This document shows, one piece after another, positions 1 through 5,681 of a stretch of 8,180 nt of DNA. A program made the position numbers and the translations under genes. Source of the DNA: Candidatus Dormiibacterota bacterium. GTDB lineage: Bacteria > Chloroflexota > Dormibacteria > UBA8260 > Bog-877. Under the pieces are notes generated by a model. It did no database searches and was not told the origin of the DNA. It saw only the letters and a program-made list of their open reading frames with translations. The stretch is from the NCBI GenBank assembly GCA_003133485.1, contig PKXR01000172.1, forward strand, positions 1 to 8,180, read 5' to 3'. Within the stretch, counting starts at the first letter, position 1, and the number at the start of each line of letters is the position of its first letter.

Positions 1-24
1 GTTGAATCGACTCCGAGCCGGTGG

Positions 25-1260
25 TCAGGGCGCTGGCCTCTCAGCGGGCGCCAGCGTCTCACCCTCGTCGGGCCAGGCCGGCAGCGGATGAGCCGGGGGG
101 CGGTCCTGACGATAACCGAGCGCATATTCCGCGGCCAGTTGGGTCTGGACCTCTCGGGTACCTTCGTAGATGAGGGTGGCCCGGCTGTTCCGCAGGTAGC
201 GGGCCGCCGGGCAGTCCTCGCTGAAGCCTGTGGCGCCGTGCACCTGCAGGGCGTCGTCGGCGGTCTGGTGGGCACGTTCGGAGTTCACCCATTTAGCCAG
301 GGCCGACTCCCGCGAGCTGCGCTGGCCCCGATTCTTCAGCCAGCCGGCGCGCATCCATAGCAGCCGGCCGATGTCGTAGTCCCGCTGCATACCCGCGATC
401 ATCTGCTGGACCAACTGCAGCCGGCCGATTTCCTGCCCCTGCACCATCCGGGACCGGGCGTACCTGACGCTCATGTCCAGGCAGGCGCGGATCGTCCCGG
501 CCGCCCCGCTGGCGACACAGTAGCGGCCGCTGTCCAGGCAGCTCATGGCCACCTTGAAGCCGTCGCCCTCGTCGCCGATCCGGTTGGCTTCGGGGACGAT
601 GGCATCGTCCAGGTAGACAACTGCGGTGTCGCTCGCCCGCAGACCGTACTTGTCGTGGATCGGCTCGGTGCGGAGCCCCTCCCCGGCGAGCTCGCGATCG
701 AGGGCGAAGGCGGTGATCCCGGCGGGCCCGGCGGCGGGATCAACGGTCGCAAAGACCAGCAGGATGTCGGCGTAATCGCCCATCGAGATCCACACCTTTT
801 GACCCCGGATCCGATACCCGTCTCCTTCCTTAATGGCACGGGTGCGGAGGGCTCTCACGTCACTGCCGGCGTCCGGCTCGGTGAGCGCGAAGCAGCCCTG
901 GCGGCGTCCCTCGGCTAGCGGTCGGAGCAGCCGCTGGCGCTGCTCCTCGGTGCCCCACTGGTAGATCCCGGTCATGCAGAGGCCGGCGTGGACGGAGAGC
1001 GCGGTGCGGCAGGAGGCATCGACGTACTCCAACTCCTCGCAGGCGAGGCCAAGGGCGATCCAGTCCAACCCGGCCCCGCCGTAGCGCCTGGGGGTCACCA
1101 CCCCGGGGATCCCCACGCTGGCCAGCTTGGCGAACAGCTCCGGGTCAGGGTCGGAGTCCCGGTCGCGCCGGGGCACCTCGGGGGCCAGCTCGCGCCCCGC
1201 GAACTCGCGAATCATCGCCTCGAACTGGTCCAGTTCTTCGCCGAGGCTGAGGTCGAGCAA
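25..1260 (-). CDS. acyl-CoA dehydrogenase, possibly glutaryl-CoA dehydrogenase type
   Basis: FAD-dependent alpha,beta-dehydrogenation of an acyl-CoA. The 411-aa protein has the full family layout: N-terminal helical domain, LTEPDAGSD (126-134), KVWIS (155-159) in the beta domain with the FAD-stacking Trp157, GLRASDT (206-212), and the catalytic base Glu366 in IYEGTRE near the C-terminus. The stretch CRTALSVHAGLCM (84-96) lines up with the YRSAMSVQ region of glutaryl-CoA dehydrogenases, placing Arg85 at the carboxylate-binding arginine (human Arg94). This is an alignment by eye. The last 25 residues or so are Pro/Ala/Glu-rich and probably disordered. It begins at TTG 1260, the only plausible start after the in-frame TGA of the upstream aldehyde dehydrogenase; its ribosome site is weak (GGGCAGAG), suggesting coupling. 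Alternatives are short-chain or branched-chain acyl-CoA dehydrogenase. The downstream gene is outside the window. Confidence 0.87.
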   Translation of the reverse strand: MLDLSLGEELDQFEAMIREFAGRELAPEVPRRDRDSDPDPELFAKLASVGIPGVVTPRRYGGAGLDWIALGLACEELEYVDASCRTALSVHAGLCMTGIYQWGTEEQRQRLLRPLAEGRRQGCFALTEPDAGSDVRALRTRAIKEGDGYRIRGQKVWISMGDYADILLVFATVDPAAGPAGITAFALDRELAGEGLRTEPIHDKYGLRASDTAVVYLDDAIVPEANRIGDEGDGFKVAMSCLDSGRYCVASGAAGTIRACLDMSVRYARSRMVQGQEIGRLQLVQQMIAGMQRDYDIGRLLWMRAGWLKNRGQRSSRESALAKWVNSERAHQTADDALQVHGATGFSEDCPAARYLRNSRATLIYEGTREVQTQLAAEYALGYRQDRPPAHPLPAWPDEGETLAPAERPAP

Positions 1261-1272
1261 AGCTCTGCCCGA

Positions 1273-2787
1273 TCAGCCGGCGTCGGTGTCGATCTGCGCC
1301 CGCTGCAAGTGACCCGAGTAGTCGATGTAGACGGTCTTCCACTCCGTGAATTCGTCGAGCGCGGTGGTGCCGGCCGCTCGGTGGCCGTTGCCGGTCGACT
1401 TGACGCCGCCGAAGGGGAGTTGAATCTCAGCCCCGATCGTTGGCGCGTTGACGTAGACAATGCCCGCCTCTAGGCGATCTACCGCTTGCAGGGCCTGGTC
1501 AATGTCCTTGGTGTAGATCGCCACCGAGAGACCGTAGGCGGTGCCGTTGGCGATCTTGATCGCCTCCTCCAGATCAGCGGCGGGAATGATCACCGCAGTG
1601 GGGCCGAAGATCTCTTCCTGGGCGATTCGCATCTGAGCGCTGACGTCCGCGAAGATGGTCGGCTCATAGAAGTTGCCCTCGGCGAGGGCCCCGCCGGTGG
1701 CCACCTTCCCCCCGGCGAGCAGCCGGGCGGACTCCTGCTGGCCGATCTGCGTGTAGCCATGGATCCGCCTTAGCTGCGCCTCATTGATCACTGGGCCGAC
1801 GTCGGTCCTGGGGTCGAGCCCGTCACCGAGGCGCAGCTTGCCGACCCGGCGGACGAGCTTCTCAGTGAACGATTTCAGAACCTTCTCCTGGACGATCAGG
1901 CGGGAGGTGGCCGTGCAGCGCTGGCCGGTGGTGCCGAAGGCGCCCCAGACGGCTCCCTCCAGAGCCAGCTCCAAGTCGGCGTCCGCACTAACCAGCATGG
2001 CGTTCTTGCCCCCCAGCTCCAGGGAGACCCGTTTGCCCATCCGACCGCACGAAGCGGCGATCTCCTGGCCGACCGTCACCGAGCCGGTGAAGGAGATGGC
2101 CCGGACCGCTGGATGCGCCACCAGGGCGGCTCCCGCCTCCTCGCCAAAGCCGGTGACCAGACCGAGAACTCCCTTGGGGAGCCCCGCCTCGATGAGCACC
2201 TCAGCCAGCTTGATGGCGACTAGCGGCGTGTCCTCCGCAGGCTTGAAGACCACGGCGTTGCCGGCCAGCAGAGCCGGCATCAGCTTCCAGCACGGGATCG
2301 CCATGGGGAAGTTCCAGGGAGTAATGCAGCCCACCACGCCGATCGGGACGCGCTCCGCAAAGGCGCGCTTCTGGCGCAGTTCGCTGGGTACCACCTCACC
2401 GATCGGGTTTCGGCCCTGACCGGCCATGTACTTGGCCATGTCGATGCCCTCCTGGACATCGCCCCGAGCCTCGGTGAGCACCTTGCCCATTTCGCGAGTC
2501 ATCAGCTCGGCCAGCTCCTCCTTCCGCTCCTCGAGGAGGCGACCGGCCCGGGCCAGGATCTCCGCACGAATAGGGACCGGAGTGCGGGCCCAATCGAGTT
2601 GGGCTGCCAGCGCCGCCTGGACCGCCATCTCGACGTCGTGGGCCGTGCCGCGGGCGAAGCGACCGATCACCTCAGCGCGGCGCGCCGGGTTGATCGACTC
2701 AAACGTCTGACCGCCTTGGGCCTCGCGCCACTCTCCGGCGATGAGGTTGCCATAGGTGCGGGCCCTGATGGCCGCAGCGGTACTCAT
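1273..2787 (-). CDS. NAD(P)+-dependent aldehyde dehydrogenase acting on the aminotransferase product
   Basis: Oxidises a semialdehyde to the corresponding carboxylic acid in the cytoplasm. The 504-aa protein has the complete ALDH core: PWNFP (Asn159 oxyanion), FKPAE (Lys182, cofactor), FTGSVTVG (233-240), LELGGKN (general base Glu257), GQRCTAT (catalytic Cys291), EEIFGP (Glu392) and LPFGGVKSTGNG (457-468). By position it would be called succinate-semialdehyde dehydrogenase (GabD). However, the active site reads GQRCTA, not the GQVC-type motif of E. coli GabD. The C-terminus (GTTALDEF, TEWKTVY, then LQRAQID) recalls ALDHs for 2-oxoglutarate semialdehyde or 2-aminoadipate semialdehyde, so a C5-C6 acidic semialdehyde is plausible. 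It starts at ATG 2787, with GGAG 6 nt upstream inside the aminotransferase gene. The acyl-CoA dehydrogenase follows 12 nt after its stop. Confidence 0.9.
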   Translation of the reverse strand: MSTAAAIRARTYGNLIAGEWREAQGGQTFESINPARRAEVIGRFARGTAHDVEMAVQAALAAQLDWARTPVPIRAEILARAGRLLEERKEELAELMTREMGKVLTEARGDVQEGIDMAKYMAGQGRNPIGEVVPSELRQKRAFAERVPIGVVGCITPWNFPMAIPCWKLMPALLAGNAVVFKPAEDTPLVAIKLAEVLIEAGLPKGVLGLVTGFGEEAGAALVAHPAVRAISFTGSVTVGQEIAASCGRMGKRVSLELGGKNAMLVSADADLELALEGAVWGAFGTTGQRCTATSRLIVQEKVLKSFTEKLVRRVGKLRLGDGLDPRTDVGPVINEAQLRRIHGYTQIGQQESARLLAGGKVATGGALAEGNFYEPTIFADVSAQMRIAQEEIFGPTAVIIPAADLEEAIKIANGTAYGLSVAIYTKDIDQALQAVDRLEAGIVYVNAPTIGAEIQLPFGGVKSTGNGHRAAGTTALDEFTEWKTVYIDYSGHLQRAQIDTDAG

Positions 2788-4127
2788 CCGGCTCTCCCCG
2801 TCTCCATCACGGCCGCCTCCAGAATGTCGAGCCCCTGGGTGAGCTCCGCGTCGCTCACGGTAAGCGGCGGAAGCAGCCGGATGACATTGTCATCGAGGCC
2901 GCACGAAATTACGACCAGTCCGGATTCCAGGGCCAGGTGTTTGATCTGGCTCACCCGTTCGCGATCCGGCCCACCCTGGTGATCCATGAACTCCAGGCCG
3001 ATCAGCGCGCCTCGGCCCCTTACGTCGGACGGACCATGACCGGCCTGCCGCCAGCCCTCGACCCTTGCCTGAATAACCTGGCCCAGGTCGGTCGCTCTTT
3101 CCCTCAGTTGGTCTCGCTCGATCACCTTCAAAGTGGCGATCACTGCGGCCCCGGCCACCGGGTTGCCTCCAAAGGTGCTCCCGTGACTGCCCGATTCCCA
3201 GCGATCCATCAATTGGTGGCTGGCTACGATCGCCCCTACCGGCAGGCCACTGCCCAAAGCCTTGGCCAGGGTGACGATGTCGGGCACGACCTGCTCGTGA
3301 TCCACCGCCAGCCATTCTCCCGTGCGGGCGACCCCCGTCTGGATCTCGTCACAGACCAACAGGATCCCGTGCTCATCGCAGATCCGCCGCAAGGTGGCCA
3401 AGAACCCCGCCGGCGGCACCACGTAGCCACCCTCCCCCTGAATCGGTTCCACCAGGATGGCGGCTACCTCGTTGGCCGGTGCGACCTGACGGAAGAGCCG
3501 CTCGAGCTCCTCCCCGGCGGCGACCGGACAGGGTTCGCCGGGTGCGTGGTCGCAGACCCTAAAGCAGTAGGGGTAAGGGGTGACGTAGACGCCGGGCAGC
3601 AGGGGTCCGTACTTAGCCCGGTAGAGCGCTTTGCTGGTGGTCACGCTCAGGGCGCCGAAGGTTCGGCCGTGGAAGGCCCCGCTGAAGGAGATGATCCCTG
3701 AGCGGCCGGTTGAACGCCTGGCCAGCTTGAGCGCGCCGTCGACCACCTCCGCCCCGGAGTTGGCGAAGAAGACCACGTCCAGCGGCTCGGGGCAGATGGC
3801 GGCCACCCGCTCGGCGGCCTCGGTCATGACAACGCTCTGGGTGACGACGCTGGTGTGCCAGTAGCGATCGAGCTGGCGGTGAACCGCCTCGGTCACCTCG
3901 GGATGGCGGTGGCCCAGGCTGGTCACCGCGATCCCGCAGGCAAAGTCCAGGTAGCGTCGGCCCTCGACGTCGATCAGATAAGACCCTTCGGCGGCGCTCA
4001 CCACCAGATTCGTGTAACGTGACCAGACCCCGGCCACGGAGCGCCGGTCGCGCTCCCGCCACTGCTCCGCCGTGCCGCCCTCCGAGGCGCCGGTGGTCAG
4101 GTCAGACTGGGAAACGGTAGTGGCCAT
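2784..4127 (-). CDS. gabT: class III PLP omega-aminotransferase, 4-aminobutyrate/5-aminovalerate aminotransferase type
   Basis: Transfers a terminal amino group from an omega-amino acid (GABA, 5-aminovalerate or similar) to a 2-oxo acid, giving a semialdehyde for the next enzyme. The protein is 447 aa, typical of the family. Visible are the phosphate-binding NSGAE (123-127), AFHGRT (151-156), EPIQGEGG (228-234, with Glu228 equivalent to the carboxylate-gating Glu of E. coli GabT), VCDEIQTG (258-265; Asp260 pairs with the PLP nitrogen), the Schiff-base Lys289 in VTLAKALGSGLP, GSTFGGNP (317-323) and Arg417 in VIRLLPPL, the usual substrate-carboxylate arginine. A cysteine-containing segment at 185-201 (Cys188, 192, 200) is an uncommon insert. 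The stop overlaps the aldehyde dehydrogenase start as ATGA, so the two are translationally coupled. Lysine 6-aminotransferase or ornithine/acetylornithine aminotransferase are alternatives; class assignment is certain, substrate is not. Confidence 0.9.
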   Translation of the reverse strand: MATTVSQSDLTTGASEGGTAEQWRERDRRSVAGVWSRYTNLVVSAAEGSYLIDVEGRRYLDFACGIAVTSLGHRHPEVTEAVHRQLDRYWHTSVVTQSVVMTEAAERVAAICPEPLDVVFFANSGAEVVDGALKLARRSTGRSGIISFSGAFHGRTFGALSVTTSKALYRAKYGPLLPGVYVTPYPYCFRVCDHAPGEPCPVAAGEELERLFRQVAPANEVAAILVEPIQGEGGYVVPPAGFLATLRRICDEHGILLVCDEIQTGVARTGEWLAVDHEQVVPDIVTLAKALGSGLPVGAIVASHQLMDRWESGSHGSTFGGNPVAGAAVIATLKVIERDQLRERATDLGQVIQARVEGWRQAGHGPSDVRGRGALIGLEFMDHQGGPDRERVSQIKHLALESGLVVISCGLDDNVIRLLPPLTVSDAELTQGLDILEAAVMETGRAG

Positions 4128-4133
4128 GGGAAG

Positions 4134-4140
4134 CCTCCTC
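4134..4140 (-). promoter_or_regulatory. strong ribosome binding site of the aminotransferase gene
   Basis: GAGGAGG on the minus strand lies 6 nt before the ATG at 4127. It is a near-perfect anti-16S match and fixes the start of the first gene of the catabolic operon. Confidence 0.85.
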
Positions 4141-4211
4141 GAGCTTGCGACGTGGATGTCAGATTCGGGGATCAGTTAGGGTGGCGCCCGGCCAGCCCCG
4201 ATCGAGCCGAA

Positions 4212-4230
4212 GAGCTAGGACCGCCAGCTC
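4212..4230. repeat. short inverted repeat, candidate operator of the catabolic operon
   Basis: GAGCT (4212-4216) and AGCTC (4226-4230) are perfect inverted arms with a 9-bp spacer. The spacing of about 14 bp between arm centres would suit a dimeric helix-turn-helix regulator. Five-bp arms are short enough to arise by chance, and no regulator gene is present in the window. Confidence 0.15.
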
Positions 4231-4328
4231 GCCGGCGGCGGCAACCCATCCGCATCCCACCACGCGCCCAAGGTGTCTCTGCCCATAGGCGCCCCACGGT
4301 ACAGCCTTTGCGGCCGGAACAGCCCCGC

Positions 4329-5108
4329 TCAGAGGGGGTGGCCGACCGCCAGCATCACCGCTGCCAGGACCACGAATACAGCAAAGGCTCCGACGGAGCG
4401 CCCGTCGCGTTGGCTGACCACCCCGGCCAGCCCGTACCAGCCGAGCAGCAGCGCCACCGGTAGTAGTGGGACGGGAACCTGGAGGAGCACAGATACTCCC
4501 GCCGCGAATCCCAGGACGACGGCTACCACCATCGCCCTGGTCCAGGCTTGGGACCAGCTGCGGCGGGTGAGGCTGATCAGCCGCCAGGTGGGAACCAGCA
4601 CCGCCGCCGCCACGGCCACCGCCCGCACTGGGGCCGTGACCGACGGACTCATCGCCAAAATGAAAACGGGCAAGGGAACTGCCAGGGTCAGCAGCGCCAG
4701 GATGGTCGGTCCCCAGCGGGTGGACGACCGCTGCTCCTCCGCCACGTCGAGCCAAGGGCCGAAGGTCAGCAGCACTAGCACCCCGAGGGGTAGCACCACC
4801 TCACCCGGCGGCCCTGGTTGTTCCGAGAGCGCCACCGAGGCGGAGACGAAGCCAGCCAGGGGCAGCAGGGCAGACTGCATCCCACTTAGAAAATGAAGTC
4901 TCGGCCAAGGAAGTTCAGGCCAACGCGGTAGTGCCGCGCGCAGTGCCACCAGATAGCAGACCACCGCCCCCAGGTCGAGAAGGACGGCGGCGGGCACGGG
5001 CAGTACCCCGACTCCCGAGAGGGCAGAGACCGCCGCGGCCATCAGGGAGAAAGGCACAATCCGAGGAGGCGACAGATGGAACTCGGCCGGCTGGTCGACC
5101 GGCGCCAC
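4329..5108 (-). CDS. uncharacterised polytopic membrane protein
   Basis: I do not recognise the family. The protein (about 259-279 aa depending on start) is dominated by hydrophobic stretches. Numbered from TTG 5114, these lie at about 19-37, 40-60, 76-96, 106-124, 135-155, 163-182, 194-212, 215-233 and 241-258, suggesting eight or nine membrane segments with very short loops. A few charged loops lie near 97-105, 124-134 and 183-193. I see no signal peptide cleavage motif, catalytic signature or binding motif. It is separated from both flanking gene groups by about 0.2 kb and is probably its own transcription unit. Start is uncertain: GTG 5108 has AGGG 6 nt upstream, TTG 5114 has no usable spacing, and an in-frame CTG at 5168 has a much stronger AGGGAGG 7 nt upstream and would add 18 residues to the TTG form. 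The coherent hydrophobic periodicity argues that this frame, not the overlapping ones, is coding. Confidence 0.72.
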   Translation of the reverse strand: MAPVDQPAEFHLSPPRIVPFSLMAAAVSALSGVGVLPVPAAVLLDLGAVVCYLVALRAALPRWPELPWPRLHFLSGMQSALLPLAGFVSASVALSEQPGPPGEVVLPLGVLVLLTFGPWLDVAEEQRSSTRWGPTILALLTLAVPLPVFILAMSPSVTAPVRAVAVAAAVLVPTWRLISLTRRSWSQAWTRAMVVAVVLGFAAGVSVLLQVPVPLLPVALLLGWYGLAGVVSQRDGRSVGAFAVFVVLAAVMLAVGHPL

Positions 5109-5165
5109 ACCCAACCCTGTTTCAGCGTCTTGACGGATCGCCGCCGCTCCGCCGGGGCGCCAGCT

Positions 5166-5182
5166 CAGAGCCCCGCCTCCCT
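5166..5182 (-). promoter_or_regulatory. strong Shine-Dalgarno plus in-frame CTG upstream of the membrane protein
   Basis: On the minus strand AGGGAGG (5182-5176) is followed by 7 nt and CTG (5168-5166), in frame with the membrane protein and with no stop between. A seven-codon ATG mini-ORF (5188-5165) ends in a TGA overlapping this CTG as CTGA. The near-consensus motif suggests translation starts here, but GTG 5108 remains the conventional choice. Confidence 0.4.
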
Positions 5183-5189
5183 TTTCATG

Positions 5190-5213
5190 TTTTCCACGTT
5201 CACCTGTGGATAG
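5190..5213. promoter_or_regulatory. pair of convergent DnaA-box-like motifs / short inverted repeat
   Basis: TTTTCCACG on the plus strand (5190-5198) and CTATCCACA on the minus strand (5213-5205) each match the DnaA-box consensus TTWTNCACA at 8 of 9 positions. They face each other across 6 bp. They also form an inverted repeat, TCCAC/GTGGA, with an 8-bp spacer. The site sits in the region upstream of the membrane protein, in a locally AT-richer patch. It could be a DnaA site, an unrelated operator, or chance. Confidence 0.25.
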
Positions 5214-5260
5214 TGGGGGAAACTCAGTTCTCGGGGCCAGTGGCCGCTCCCCGCCCGTGA

Positions 5261-5293
5261 CCCCAGTGTGCCACCCACGAGGGGTCGCTGGGG
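5261..5293 (-). terminator. nested GC-rich hairpin just after the cupin stop; possible terminator
   Basis: Starting 1 nt after the cupin's TGA, the minus-strand RNA can pair CCCCAG (5293-5288) with CUGGGG (5266-5261), and inside this ACCC (5285-5282) with GGGU (5276-5273) around a 5-nt loop. There is no run of U afterwards, so it is not a canonical intrinsic terminator. High-GC bacteria often have U-poor hairpins at operon ends, and this is where the GDP-mannose cluster would be expected to finish. Confidence 0.3.
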
Positions 5294-5294
5294 A

Positions 5295-5681
5295 TCAGCC
5301 GCCAGGCGCCGAGATCCGGCCATAGCGGTCCTCCAACCGGACCACGTCGTCCAGCTGAGGCGTCGACACCTCGCAGATGTCGGTATCTATCAGCGCGCGC
5401 ATCCGGTGCCGGCGCCCCACTTGAATCCTCTGGCACTGACCGGGGGAAAGCTGCAGGATCTGGAGTTCGCCCGCGTCGTCGTCGAGCTCCAACTCGATAG
5501 CTCCGGAAAGCAGGTAAATGGTCTCATCCTTACGCTCGTGGTACTGCAGGCTCAGCTCCTGGCCCGCCGCAATGTGCAGGATCTTCCCCGCGTAGAGATC
5601 GGTGACCGCGAACCAGATTTCGTAACCCCAGGGCTTCTCGACGCGCCGTTCGGGTTGGTTGGTGGCGGCCGCGTCAGCCAC
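5295..5681 (-). CDS. cupin protein resembling the type II mannose-6-phosphate isomerase domain
   Basis: A single-domain cupin of about 128 aa (133 aa if the ATG at 5696 is used). It probably acts on mannose-6-P/fructose-6-P or a related sugar phosphate, given its place after the guanylyltransferase and mutase genes. Numbered from 5696, it shows EKPWGYE at 20-26 (the characteristic opening of isomerase-type cupins), cupin motif 1 at about 45-64 (GQELSLQYHERKDETIYLLS), motif 2 at about 85-97 (PGQ...GRRH) and the tail EVSTPQLDDVVRLEDRYGR. Likely metal ligands are His53, Glu58 and His97, but the second His of the usual HxH is Arg55. Start: ATG 5696 has only a GGAG touching it, whereas GTG 5681 has GGAGG (5691-5687) 5 nt upstream, so I chose 5681. 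Either start overlaps the mutase stop at 5674, implying translational coupling. A structural or binding cupin without isomerase activity remains possible. Confidence 0.82.
   Translation of the reverse strand: MADAAATNQPERRVEKPWGYEIWFAVTDLYAGKILHIAAGQELSLQYHERKDETIYLLSGAIELELDDDAGELQILQLSPGQCQRIQVGRRHRMRALIDTDICEVSTPQLDDVVRLEDRYGRISAPGG

Larger units (their letters stand above)
4128..4328. other. intergenic region upstream of the aminotransferase operon
   Basis: These 201 bp separate the membrane-protein stop from the aminotransferase start and must contain any promoter for the catabolic operon unless it is read from further up. I see no convincing -35/-10 pair. The only structured element is a 19-bp inverted repeat at 4212-4230 with GAGCT/AGCTC arms and a 9-bp spacer, about 85 bp before the aminotransferase ATG, which could be an operator. 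A 198-codon frame spanning 4159-4755 enters this region but looks like a shadow of the membrane protein. Confidence 0.4.

Noticed and set aside
1..24. Bases after the acyl-CoA dehydrogenase stop
   Set aside because: Too short to show a terminator or the next gene; nothing recognisable.
1784..2419. 211-codon plus-strand open frame antisense to the aldehyde dehydrogenase
   Set aside because: Ser/Thr/Arg/Pro-rich shadow translation of a conserved gene with no independent coding evidence.
2937..3701. 254-codon plus-strand open frame antisense to the aminotransferase gene
   Set aside because: Lies entirely opposite a conserved PLP enzyme with all catalytic residues; the frame is open only because of high third-position GC. 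No ribosome site and no recognisable domain.
4159..4755. 198-codon minus-strand frame overlapping the membrane protein and running into the intergenic region
   Set aside because: Gly/Pro/Arg-rich composition typical of an off-frame translation; starts inside the membrane protein, whose own frame shows regular hydrophobic segments. It is the only long minus-strand frame covering 4159-4328, so I looked at it twice.
4273..4896. 207-codon plus-strand frame opposite the membrane protein
   Set aside because: Thr/Ala/Ser-rich low-complexity translation antisense to a better candidate, with no motifs.
5130..5135. TTGACG on the plus strand as a -35 element
   Set aside because: No -10-like sequence 15-19 bp downstream and no plus-strand gene to serve.
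5233..5250. Small palindrome GGCCAGTGGCC as a terminator
   Set aside because: Only a 4-bp stem with a 3-nt loop and no U-tract; such words are common at this GC content.
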